64,000 nucleotides of DNA. Source: REEB76 sp963774895. GTDB taxonomy: Bacteria; Pseudomonadota; Gammaproteobacteria; Natronospirales; REEB76. Below the pieces are notes generated by a model that saw only the letters and a list, made by a program, of their open reading frames with translations, searched no databases and was not told the origin of the DNA. Of the stretch, positions 8,490-16,273 are shown piece after piece. Numbering within the stretch: the stretch's first letter is position 1; each line of letters opens with the position of its first letter. Location: NCBI GenBank assembly GCA_963774895.1, contig CAVZGN010000001.1:620001-684000 (forward strand), written 5' to 3'. Position numbers and translations under genes: made by a program.

Positions 8490-9683
8490 ATGGTGTGGAA
8501 TGAGCCGGGGAAAGACAAGGAAAAGGATAAGAATAAGAATAAGAATAAAGATCCCTGGAACAGCACAGAGCGTCCACCGGAGCTGGAGCGGATCGTCAAG
8601 AGTCTGCACCAGCGATTCGGCTGGTTGTTTGGCGGTAAACGCGGCGGCCCGCCGCAGCGTTTCAATGTAGCCATATTATGGTGGCTGTTGCCCGTTATTA
8701 TCGTTACCTGGCTGTTGTCGGGATTCTACAAAGTGGCCAGTGGTGAACGCGGCGTACATTTTGTTTTTGGCCGCTATACACAGGTCGTGTCTCCGGGATT
8801 GCAATGGCATGTGCCCTGGCCCATCGGGCATGCGGACATCATCAGCGGCGTGGAAGGCCGGGATTACACCCGCAGTTATAACCGGCTGATTACCAGCGAC
8901 GGCAATGTCGTGACCATCGACGCGGTGGCGCAATACCACGTGGTGGATATGCGCGATTACCTGTTCAATACCGCGGTCGCCGCGGGCACTGTAGAAAGCG
9001 CCGATGCCGGTACCCGGACGCTGCTGGGGACGCTGGTGGATACCGCTATCCGTACAGCGGTGGCCCACAGCACTTTGGACAATCTCCTGGATTCGGGACA
9101 GGATGCGGTGGAAGCGGATGCCAGCCAACGCCTAGATTTACTTCTGAAACCCTACACTACCGGCATTGCCGTTACGCGCCTCGCATTCCAGCATGTCAGC
9201 CTGCCGGAAAGCGTCAGCGGCAGTGACGCGGATTTAAGCGCCGCTCAACAGGATGCCGGCCAGGCCAAGACCGCGGCCCAGGCGTATGCCAACAATCTTC
9301 TGCCTCAAGCCAGAAGCGAAGCGGATGCCAAAGTCGCGGCCGCTGAGCTCTACCGCAGCATGCTGGTGAATCAGGCGCAGGCGGATACCGCCGGCTTTAA
9401 TGCGGTGTTCGCCGCCTATCGCAGGGCGCCGGCACTGACCCGGGATATGCTCTATACCCAAAGCATGGAAGAGATCCTCGGGCATGCCAATAAAGTGGTG
9501 GTGGACACACGCAGCGGGAATGTCAGCGTGCAATTGAACCAGCCTTACCAACCGCCAGAACCGGGCGCCGCCAAGAAACCCGCATCCGCAAAGGCTTCGA
9601 CCGGGAATGCCAATGTCTCGACCAACGCCGGTGCTGCAACCTCGGCACCTGCGGCCGGTACCCACAAGGGGACGCTGCGATGA
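8490..9683 (+). CDS. hflK: FtsH protease regulator HflK
   Basis: A 397-residue membrane protein of the SPFH/prohibitin family. With HflC it forms the cage around FtsH and modulates membrane-protein degradation. It has the family opening MVWNEPG, one transmembrane segment (about 68-88) and the SPFH domain (about 95-300). Residues 8-21 are a Lys/Asp/Asn-rich stretch encoded partly by three AAGAAT units, replacing the usual Gly-rich segment. The C-terminal tail from about 355 is Ala/Pro/Thr-rich and low in complexity. The stop overlaps the hflC ATG by four bases. Confidence 0.93.
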   Translation: MVWNEPGKDKEKDKNKNKNKDPWNSTERPPELERIVKSLHQRFGWLFGGKRGGPPQRFNVAILWWLLPVIIVTWLLSGFYKVASGERGVHFVFGRYTQVVSPGLQWHVPWPIGHADIISGVEGRDYTRSYNRLITSDGNVVTIDAVAQYHVVDMRDYLFNTAVAAGTVESADAGTRTLLGTLVDTAIRTAVAHSTLDNLLDSGQDAVEADASQRLDLLLKPYTTGIAVTRLAFQHVSLPESVSGSDADLSAAQQDAGQAKTAAQAYANNLLPQARSEADAKVAAAELYRSMLVNQAQADTAGFNAVFAAYRRAPALTRDMLYTQSMEEILGHANKVVVDTRSGNVSVQLNQPYQPPEPGAAKKPASAKASTGNANVSTNAGAATSAPAAGTHKGTLR

Positions 9684-10579
9684 CACTCAAACATTCGATC
9701 ACCAGTCTCATCATCGCCCTCGGCCTGTTGATCATCATCAGCCAGAGCGTGGGTGTGGTGCAGCAAGGCCAGGTGGGTGTGCGCTTGCGGGCCGGCGATG
9801 TGACTGACACCGACCTGCAGCCCGGTCTGCATTTCATGCTGCCTTTCATCGGCCGCATCGTAGGTCTGGATGACCACTGGATCACGCTCGACAGCGACCA
9901 TCAGAACGGCGGGCGTCTGAAACTGGTAAGCGCCGACGGCAACGACTTGGAAGCAGGCTATGCTGCTGTCTGGCGCATCAGCGATGCCATGGCCTTTTGC
10001 CGTGCCACCGGCTGCGACCAAACCAGCGGCGCACGCCGCATCAACGACACGCTGACACCGATGCTCAAAAAGCTGTTCGCGGGACACACGAGCGCCGAGC
10101 TGCTGGCTGGCAAGGATGGCTCCTTGACCAAGGACCTGCCTGCGGCTCTGTCTGCGCAATTGCAGGCGCTGGGTGTGACGGTGCAGGCGGTTTACATCAC
10201 CGCGCTGACCTGGCCGAATGACCAACTATCCGCTGTATATGAGCGCATGCGCGCCGCCCAATCCAACAAGGCCGCGCAGATACGCATCCAAGGGACCGCC
10301 GACGCCGATGCCATACGCAACAAGGCCGATCAGCAGCGAGTGGCCATGCTCGCGCAGGCAGACATCCAGGCGCAGAACATCCGCGGGCAGGCGCAAGCCG
10401 CAGCCACGGCGATCTATGCACGCGCGTATGCACAGGATCCGGAGTTCTTCAATTTCTATATGCGCTTGCAGTCCTACAAGCGCACCATAAAGAATGATAA
10501 TAGTGTGATCGTACTCGGCCCGGACAGTGGGTTCCTGAAATATTTCGATGGACTAAAAGAAGCTGTCAAAAAACCTTAG
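9680..10579 (+). CDS. hflC: FtsH protease regulator HflC
   Basis: A 299-residue partner of HflK with an N-terminal transmembrane segment (about 8-27) and an SPFH domain. The C-terminal part contains the Ala/Gln/Arg-rich coiled region ADAIRNKADQQRVAMLAQA (about 208-226) and the family-specific end DPEFFNFYMRLQSYK followed by an aromatic/acidic tail. The start codon overlaps the hflK stop (ATGA), consistent with balanced expression of the two subunits. The sequence is divergent in the middle, but the context and the C-terminal signature make the assignment firm. Confidence 0.93.
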   Translation: MTLKHSITSLIIALGLLIIISQSVGVVQQGQVGVRLRAGDVTDTDLQPGLHFMLPFIGRIVGLDDHWITLDSDHQNGGRLKLVSADGNDLEAGYAAVWRISDAMAFCRATGCDQTSGARRINDTLTPMLKKLFAGHTSAELLAGKDGSLTKDLPAALSAQLQALGVTVQAVYITALTWPNDQLSAVYERMRAAQSNKAAQIRIQGTADADAIRNKADQQRVAMLAQADIQAQNIRGQAQAAATAIYARAYAQDPEFFNFYMRLQSYKRTIKNDNSVIVLGPDSGFLKYFDGLKEAVKKP

Positions 10580-10598
10580 TGAAATGGGGGAAGGCGAC

Positions 10599-10793
10599 AT
10601 GTGGCTGGCGTTGTTGACCGCGCTCGGACTGGTGCTGGTGATTGAGGGCATCATGCCGTTTCTCAATCCGCGTACTTTCAGGCAGGCCCTGGTGGCAGTC
10701 ACCCAGGCCAACGACAGGGTGCTGCGTATCGCCGGGCTGGTGAGCATGCTCGTGGGCGTTATGCTGCTGTATGTGGCGCGCAATCTGTTATGA
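10599..10793 (+). CDS. DUF2065 family small membrane protein (YjeT-like)
   Basis: A 64-residue protein with two predicted transmembrane helices (about 2-20 and 42-60) around a short loop containing FLNPRTFRQAL. It matches the small DUF2065 proteins (E. coli YjeT) found between hflC and purA in many gammaproteobacteria; their function is unknown. The ATG at 10599 is chosen because GGGGGAAGG lies 5-13 bases upstream and the family begins with W-L-A. An ATG five codons upstream at 10584 is less likely because it overlaps that ribosome-binding site. The end lies 19 bp before purA. Confidence 0.85.
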   Translation: MWLALLTALGLVLVIEGIMPFLNPRTFRQALVAVTQANDRVLRIAGLVSMLVGVMLLYVARNLL

Positions 10794-10812
10794 AGACATC
10801 GGGGAGTCGCAG

Positions 10813-12114
10813 GTGAGCAAATCCGGCAAGAACATCATCGTCATCGGCACCCAGTGGGGCGACGAGGGCAAAGGCAAGGTGGTGGATTGGCTCACCGACC
10901 GCGCAACGGCGGTGGTGCGTTTCCAGGGCGGACACAATGCCGGCCACACCCTGGTGATCAACGGTGAAAAGACCGTACTGAAACTGATCCCTTCGGGCGT
11001 GCTGCGCGCTGAGGTGCGCTGCTTCATCGGTAACGGGGTGGTGCTGTCGCCGCCGGCGCTCTTGGAAGAGATCGGAATGCTGGAAGCCAAAGGCGTGCCG
11101 GCACGCGAGCGCCTGCGGATTTCGCCGGCCTGTCCGCTGATACTGCCTTCGCACGTGGAACTCGACAAGGCGCGCGAGCAAGCCAAGGGCGCCGCCAAGA
11201 TCGGCACCACCGGCCGCGGCATCGGCCCGGCTTACGAAGACAAGATCGCGCGCCGCGCCGTGCGCGTGGCGGATCTGTTTCATCGCGAGCGCTTCGCCGC
11301 CAAGCTGGGCGAAGTCCTGGATTACCACAACTTCATCCTCAAGAATTATTTCCATGCAGCACCGGTGGCATTCCAGAAGACCCTGGAGGATTATCTGGCG
11401 CTGGTACCGGAACTTGATCCCATGGTGGCGGACATCACGCCGCTGCTGTTCGAGCTGCACCAGCAGGGCAAGAACGTGCTGTTCGAAGGCGCGCAGGGTG
11501 CGTTGCTGGACGTGGATCATGGCACCTATCCGTACGTGACCTCGTCCAATACCACCGCCGGCGGCGCCGCCACCGGCACCGGCTTGGGCCCGCTGTATTT
11601 CGATCAGGTGCTGGGCATCGTCAAGGCCTATGCCACGCGCGTGGGCGAGGGTCCCATGCCCACGGAACTGTTCGACGCCATGGGCGAGCATCTGGCGCGC
11701 CGCGGCCACGAATTCGGTTCGGTCACCGGCCGGCCGCGGCGTTGCGGCTGGTTCGACGTGGCGGCCATGCGCCGTTCCATCATCAACAACAGCGTCAGCA
11801 GTCTGTGCGTGACCAAACTGGACGTGCTGGACGGCCTCGACACCATCCGCATCTGCGTGGCGTACAAGACTCCGCAAGGCGAGATGACGGTGGCGCCCAT
11901 GGGCGCAGAGAGCTTCGCCGAGTCGGAACCGGTGTATGTAGACATGCCCGGCTGGAAGACCTCCACGGTCGGACTGACGAAATACAAGGAACTGCCGGAC
12001 AACGCCCGCGCCTATCTCAAGAAAATGGAAGAACTTATGGACGTACCGGTGGACATAATCTCCACCGGCCCTGATCGGGCCCAGACCATCGTGCTGAAAC
12101 ATCCATTCGACTAG
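10813..12114 (+). CDS. purA: Adenylosuccinate synthetase
   Basis: A 433-residue enzyme that makes adenylosuccinate from IMP, aspartate and GTP, the first step from IMP to AMP. The GTP-binding segment GTQWGDEGKGKVVDW is near residues 13-27 and GGHNAGHT near 39-46. GTTGRGIGPAYEDK and the C-terminal VTKLDVLDGL (guanine recognition) are present. The start is GTG at 10813 with CGGGGAG about seven bases upstream; an ATG 14 codons earlier overlaps the DUF2065 gene. The neighbourhood (hflC, DUF2065, purA) is conserved in gammaproteobacteria. With purF at 52 kb, the window holds two purine-pathway enzymes. Confidence 0.97.
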   Translation: MSKSGKNIIVIGTQWGDEGKGKVVDWLTDRATAVVRFQGGHNAGHTLVINGEKTVLKLIPSGVLRAEVRCFIGNGVVLSPPALLEEIGMLEAKGVPARERLRISPACPLILPSHVELDKAREQAKGAAKIGTTGRGIGPAYEDKIARRAVRVADLFHRERFAAKLGEVLDYHNFILKNYFHAAPVAFQKTLEDYLALVPELDPMVADITPLLFELHQQGKNVLFEGAQGALLDVDHGTYPYVTSSNTTAGGAATGTGLGPLYFDQVLGIVKAYATRVGEGPMPTELFDAMGEHLARRGHEFGSVTGRPRRCGWFDVAAMRRSIINNSVSSLCVTKLDVLDGLDTIRICVAYKTPQGEMTVAPMGAESFAESEPVYVDMPGWKTSTVGLTKYKELPDNARAYLKKMEELMDVPVDIISTGPDRAQTIVLKHPFD

Positions 12115-12116
12115 CA

Positions 12117-12767
12117 ATGCTTAAACGAGCAGTCATTCAAGACATATTCAATAAATCAATTACTGTTGCTGGATTATTCATAGCAATATGGTCAGTCTCG
12201 CTCTCCGTAGCCTGCTCAACCACAAGCCCAACCGGATCAAATCCAAGCCCTGTTGTGACCCAGAATGGGGCAGTTATCGATTACTCGATGCCCGGCAATC
12301 TGAAGCCCACTCATAAAGTGGGATGCGTCTCCATGGATAAAGCCAGCAACACATGGACACCGGCTGATGTATTTCCGGCCATGAGGGCTTGCATTGACAA
12401 GGGCAACTACACGGATGCCGTTGACCTTTTTTCTCTGGCTACCAGTTATGGACGATTTGACATGGCACGTGTCCCGGATCGGTCGGCATGGAATGCGATT
12501 CAGGTGCTGCAGATGCAATACCTGCAGGATGTGACGCCGGCTCAAAAGGCCGGTTTCAATAAAGCTGCCGAAGCCATGCTGCAGAACCGCGACGACATAT
12601 GCATGCAGCTTGAAAAGCTTGGGCCTCCTGATTATGTTCCGAAATATATGATCGAACACGGCATGGTCGCGTTTACGGGGACATTAAAGAATGGCGGGTT
12701 GGTGAATGATTTCAATGGGCAGTCTGCATGGGCAGAAGTGCTGCACGATTACGCGCATTGCAAATAG
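12117..12767 (+). CDS. Putative lipoprotein of unknown function
   Basis: A 216-residue protein I do not recognise. The first 33 residues look like a lipoprotein signal peptide: basic start, a hydrophobic run (VAGLFIAIWSVSLSV) and a lipobox-like SVAC with Cys33. The lipobox lacks the usual Leu at -3, so lipidation is uncertain. The mature part is mixed alpha helical, with repeated short helices such as ACIDKGNYTDAVDLFSLA that recall Sel1 or TPR motifs. It starts two bases after the purA stop, but its first 150 bases are distinctly more AT-rich than the surrounding genes. It is not part of the conserved hflC-purA-rnr order and is probably lineage-specific. Confidence 0.6.
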   Translation: MLKRAVIQDIFNKSITVAGLFIAIWSVSLSVACSTTSPTGSNPSPVVTQNGAVIDYSMPGNLKPTHKVGCVSMDKASNTWTPADVFPAMRACIDKGNYTDAVDLFSLATSYGRFDMARVPDRSAWNAIQVLQMQYLQDVTPAQKAGFNKAAEAMLQNRDDICMQLEKLGPPDYVPKYMIEHGMVAFTGTLKNGGLVNDFNGQSAWAEVLHDYAHCK

Positions 12768-12907
12768 ATTTAGTATTCAGCGTGTTTAATTCAGAGTGCG
12801 TATGATTCGATTCATTAACAAGACGATACCGTGGAGAGGCGCTTACCCACATTGTGACGCGGGCAAGCGGTTGTGTCGTTATAGTGTTAAATATCGCGAT
12901 AAGCTTT

Positions 12908-12925
12908 GTTGGTGCCCAGGAGAGG
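12908..12925. repeat. 18-bp direct repeat of the tRNA-Leu 3' end
   Basis: The 18 bases at 12908-12925 are identical to 13044-13061, which span the CCA end and acceptor/T-arm 3' strand of tRNA-Leu plus two bases beyond. The copy lies 136 bp downstream of the tRNA 3' end with respect to tRNA transcription. Duplication of a tRNA 3' end is the usual trace of site-specific integration, so this may be an old attachment-site scar. Confidence 0.6.
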
Positions 12926-12972
12926 GTGAGGCCGGTGCATTTAGCGCGAGCATTGCTCGCATCTGGACGAAC

Positions 12973-13012
12973 GCCCGCCATGGATGACGGGCCGGATGTC
13001 TCACCAGGGATG
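12973..13012 (+). other. Two CsrA-type GGA motifs in the purA/tRNA-Leu spacer
   Basis: GCCCG (12973-12977) and CGGGC (12988-12992) form a 5-bp stem whose loop carries CATGGATG (12979-12986). CAGGGATG follows at 13005-13012. Both match the CsrA/RsmA consensus CANGGANG. Several other GGA triplets lie nearby on the plus strand, and a hairpin GCGAGC-ATT-GCTCGC sits at 12946-12960. TATAGT at 12880-12885 is a possible -10, without a good -35. No protein-coding gene is supported in 12768-13045. Confidence 0.3.
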
Positions 13013-13045
13013 TTCAATGATTGGAATGCAATATGCCGAGAACGT

Positions 13046-13130
<85 letters not shown>

Positions 13131-13167
13131 AGGGGCAGGTTAAAGTCAGCCGATGCGAGAGGGCGGC

Positions 13168-13196
13168 ACTTTACCGACAGCCTCATACTGTGTCAA
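13168..13196 (-). promoter_or_regulatory. Promoter of tRNA-Leu
   Basis: On the minus strand, TTGACA (13196-13191) and TAAAGT (13173-13168) are separated by exactly 17 bp. The bases after the -10 (GCCGCCC) are G/C only, the discriminator type expected of stringently controlled stable-RNA promoters. The tRNA 5' end lies about 37 bases beyond the -10. Confidence 0.7.
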
Positions 13197-13225
13197 TGTC
13201 ACATCTTATCTAACTCACTCATTCC

Positions 13226-15487
13226 ATGAAGAAAAAACACAAATCACAAAAAACAGCACGGCGTCCGCACGATCCCTATGCGGAGCGCGAGGCGCAGAAA
13301 TATCAGCGCCCCATCGCCAGTCGCGAAGCGATCCTGCATTGGCTGGAGAAAGACGGTAAACCGCTGCGCTTCGAGCAGCTGGCCCATGATCTGCATCTCC
13401 GTAATACCGATGAACTCGAAGCCCTGAGCCGGCGGCTGGCGGCCATGCTGCGCGACGGCCAGCTGGTGCAGAACCGCAGCGATGAATACTGCCTGGTGAA
13501 ACTCCTGCCGCTGGTGGCCGGTACGGTCATCGGCCATCGGGATGGGTTTGGATTCCTGAAGCCTGACGAAGGCGGGGACGACATATTCCTGCCGCCGCGC
13601 CAGATGCGCACGCTCATGCACGGCGACCGGGCGCTGGTGCGGGTATCAGGGCGGGATGCGCGCGGCCGCGCCGAAGGTTCGCTGGTGGACGTGCTGGAGC
13701 GCAATACCCATGAGGTGGCGGGGCGCTATATAGAAGAACATGGCGTGAGCTTCGTGCAGCCGGACAATTCCCGCATCGCCCATACAGTGCTGGTGCCTGC
13801 CGCGGAACGCCACGGCGCCCGCACCGGCCAGATGGTCGTGGTGGAGATCACCCAGCAACCCGACAAGCACAGCGAACCCATCGGACTGGTGACGCGCATC
13901 TTGGGCGAACGGCACGCGCCGGGTATCGAAGTGGAGCTGGCGGTGCATTCCCACGGATTACCCCATCAATGGCCGGCAGACGTGGAACGGGAAATACGCG
14001 GGTTCGACGAATCGGTGCCGGAAGCGGCAAAACCGGGGCGCCTGGATCTGCGCAACACACCGCTGGTGACCATCGACGGCGAGGATGCCCGCGATTTCGA
14101 CGACGCGGTCTATTGCGAGCGTAAGGGCAATGGTTTCCGCTTGCTGGTGGCCATCGCCGATGTCTCTCACTATGTACAAACGGGCAGCGCACTGGATCTG
14201 GAAGCACGCAACCGCGGCACCTCGGTATACTTCCCGGACCGTGTGATCCCGATGCTGCCGGAGATTCTTTCCAACGGTCTGTGTTCCATCAAGCCGCAGG
14301 TCGATCGTCTGTGCATGGTCTGCGAGATGCAGATCAGTGCAGATGGTCACATCAGTCAGGCGCGTTTCCTCGAGGGGCTGATGCGCTCGGCCGCGCGCTT
14401 CACCTACACTCAGGTAGCCGCCATTCTGGTGGACAAGGATGAAAGACAGAGGCGCGAGCATGCCCAGCTGGTGCCAGATCTTGAGAATCTCTATGCGGTC
14501 TATCACGCCTTGGCCAAGGCACGCGCCAAGCGCGGCGCCATCGATTTCGACAGCACCGAGACGCGCATCATCTTCGGCGAGGACCGCAAGGTCGCGTCCA
14601 TCAAGCCGCTGGTGCGCAACGATGCCCACCGGCTCATCGAAGAGTGCATGATCGCGGCCAACGTGGAAGCCGCGCACTTCCTGGAAAAGCATCAGATTCC
14701 CACGCTCTACCGTGTGCATGCCAGCCCGGATGCGGATGGTCTCAAGGAAGTGCGTCTGTTTCTCGGCACCCTGGGTCTGTCACTGGGCGGCGGCCAGAAA
14801 CCTGAAGCCGCACACTATGAGAAGTTGCTGGACAAAGTCAGGTCGCGTCCCGACAAGAACCTCATCCAGACCGTGCTGCTGCGTTCCCTGTCGCAGGCTG
14901 TCTATGGTCCTGACAACATCGGCCACTTCGGTCTGGCATTGAGCCACTACGCGCATTTCACCTCACCGATCCGCCGCTATCCGGATCTGCTGGTGCACCG
15001 CGCCATCCGCCATGTGCTGCGCGGTGGTAGTGCAAAGAACTTTTATTACTCAATGACGCAGATGGTCAACCTGGGCGCTCATTGTTCGATGACCGAGCGG
15101 CGCGCCGATGAAGCCACGCGCGACGCCACCGACTGGCTCAAGGCCGAGTATATGCAGGACAAGGTGGGCGAGGAGTTCGAGGGTTTCATTACCAGCGTGC
15201 TGCCGTTCGGACTGTTCGTGCAGTTGAAGGATCTATATGTAGAAGGTTTGATCCACGTGACTTCGCTGCCCAGCGACTACTATTCGTTCGACGCGGCCGG
15301 CCATCGCATGGTGGGCGAGCGCAGCGGCCAGGTGTTTCGCCTGACGGATCCCATTCGTGTGCGCGTGAGTAACGTCAATCTGGAAGAACACAAGATCGAT
15401 TTCGTTCCGGTGATCGCTGCACAGGAAGAACGCCGGCACAGTCCGACGGCGCGCCGCTCGAAGAAACATCGCCGCAAGCAACGCTGA
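13226..15487 (+). CDS. rnr: Ribonuclease R
   Basis: A 753-residue 3'-to-5' exoribonuclease of the RNB (RNase II) family, able to degrade structured RNA and involved in rRNA and tmRNA-linked decay. It has an N-terminal winged-helix region (about 28-95), cold-shock OB folds (about 90-240), an RNB catalytic domain (about 265-590) with DGEDARDFDDAV near residues 286-297, and a C-terminal S1 domain (about 650-732). The end is highly basic (RRSKKHRRKQR), as in RNase R but not RNase II. The ATG at 13226 has no strong ribosome-binding site. rlmB follows after two bases, so the two are cotranscribed, as in E. coli. Confidence 0.96.
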   Translation: MKKKHKSQKTARRPHDPYAEREAQKYQRPIASREAILHWLEKDGKPLRFEQLAHDLHLRNTDELEALSRRLAAMLRDGQLVQNRSDEYCLVKLLPLVAGTVIGHRDGFGFLKPDEGGDDIFLPPRQMRTLMHGDRALVRVSGRDARGRAEGSLVDVLERNTHEVAGRYIEEHGVSFVQPDNSRIAHTVLVPAAERHGARTGQMVVVEITQQPDKHSEPIGLVTRILGERHAPGIEVELAVHSHGLPHQWPADVEREIRGFDESVPEAAKPGRLDLRNTPLVTIDGEDARDFDDAVYCERKGNGFRLLVAIADVSHYVQTGSALDLEARNRGTSVYFPDRVIPMLPEILSNGLCSIKPQVDRLCMVCEMQISADGHISQARFLEGLMRSAARFTYTQVAAILVDKDERQRREHAQLVPDLENLYAVYHALAKARAKRGAIDFDSTETRIIFGEDRKVASIKPLVRNDAHRLIEECMIAANVEAAHFLEKHQIPTLYRVHASPDADGLKEVRLFLGTLGLSLGGGQKPEAAHYEKLLDKVRSRPDKNLIQTVLLRSLSQAVYGPDNIGHFGLALSHYAHFTSPIRRYPDLLVHRAIRHVLRGGSAKNFYYSMTQMVNLGAHCSMTERRADEATRDATDWLKAEYMQDKVGEEFEGFITSVLPFGLFVQLKDLYVEGLIHVTSLPSDYYSFDAAGHRMVGERSGQVFRLTDPIRVRVSNVNLEEHKIDFVPVIAAQEERRHSPTARRSKKHRRKQR

Positions 15488-15489
15488 AC

Positions 15490-16233
15490 ATGGGCAGCGA
15501 AAATCTCGTGTATGGCTTGCATCCGGTCATGGCGCTGTTGACGCAGCGCCGGCCGGTGCGGTGTGTGTGGGTGCAGGACAGCCGCCATGATCAGCGTCTG
15601 GAGGAACTGCTGACCAAAGCCGCGGAGTCCGGTATTCCGGTGCAGCATGTGGCGCGCGACAAATTGGACAAACTCACGGGTAATGGACGGCACCAGGGAG
15701 TGGTGGCGGAGGCCGGTGCGGCCCAGGCCGGCGATGAGCACGATCTCGAGGCCTGTATCGTTGCACTTACTTCACCCGCGTTTATATTGGTGCTGGACGG
15801 CGTGCAGGATCCGCATAATCTCGGTGCCTGCCTGCGCAGTGCCAACGCCGCCGGCGTGCATGCGGTCATCGTGCCCAAAGACCGGGCGGCGGAACTGACA
15901 CCGGTGGTGCGCAAGGCCGCGGCCGGCGCCGCCGAGATGACACCGTTCTTCCAGGTCACCAACCTGGCGCGCAGCCTGCGCTGGCTCAAACAGCAGAACA
16001 TCTGGCTGGTGGGCTTAGCGGGTGAGGCCCATGACACGCTCTACGAACTGGATCTCAAGGGTCCGTTGGCGCTGGTACTGGGTGCGGAAGGTTCAGGACT
16101 CCGGCGTCTGAGCAAGTCCGAGTGCGATTTCCTCGCGCGACTCCCCATGGCGGGTGCCGTCGAGAGCCTGAATGTCTCCGTGGCCGCCGGCGTGGCCCTC
16201 TTCGAAGCACGGCGCCAGCGGAGCGCAAAATAG
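15490..16233 (+). CDS. rlmB: 23S rRNA (guanosine-2'-O)-methyltransferase RlmB
   Basis: A 247-residue SpoU/TrmH-family enzyme that methylates the 2'-OH of G2251 in 23S rRNA. The N-terminal substrate-binding domain (about 1-75) starts with LVYGLHPVMALL. The SPOUT domain shows the three motifs: LDGVQDPHNLGACLRSANA, LVLGAEGSGLRRLSK and SLNVSVAAGVALFEA. Length and motifs match the family. It sits directly behind rnr with a two-base gap. The downstream gene is convergent, so the operon probably ends here. Confidence 0.95.
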   Translation: MGSENLVYGLHPVMALLTQRRPVRCVWVQDSRHDQRLEELLTKAAESGIPVQHVARDKLDKLTGNGRHQGVVAEAGAAQAGDEHDLEACIVALTSPAFILVLDGVQDPHNLGACLRSANAAGVHAVIVPKDRAAELTPVVRKAAAGAAEMTPFFQVTNLARSLRWLKQQNIWLVGLAGEAHDTLYELDLKGPLALVLGAEGSGLRRLSKSECDFLARLPMAGAVESLNVSVAAGVALFEARRQRSAK

Positions 16234-16256
16234 CCAAACAGCTGGTTTCGTTCAAT

Positions 16257-16273
16257 CCAAACTATATGTTTGG
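16257..16273. terminator. Possible bidirectional terminator between rlmB and the TPR gene
   Basis: CCAAAC and GTTTGG form a perfect 6-bp inverted repeat around TATAT in the short convergent gap. It overlaps the last codons of the minus-strand TPR gene. A second GCCAAAC at 16233 could pair with GTTTGGC. No clear T tract follows on the plus strand, so this is only a candidate. Confidence 0.3.

Noticed and set aside
10759..12117. A 452-residue frame antisense to purA
   Set aside because: It mirrors purA almost exactly, is rich in His, Arg and Gln as expected from the reverse of a GC-rich gene, and shows no domain.
13958..14719. A 253-residue frame antisense to rnr
   Set aside because: It is a shadow of the RNB domain with His- and Arg-rich sequence and no start context.
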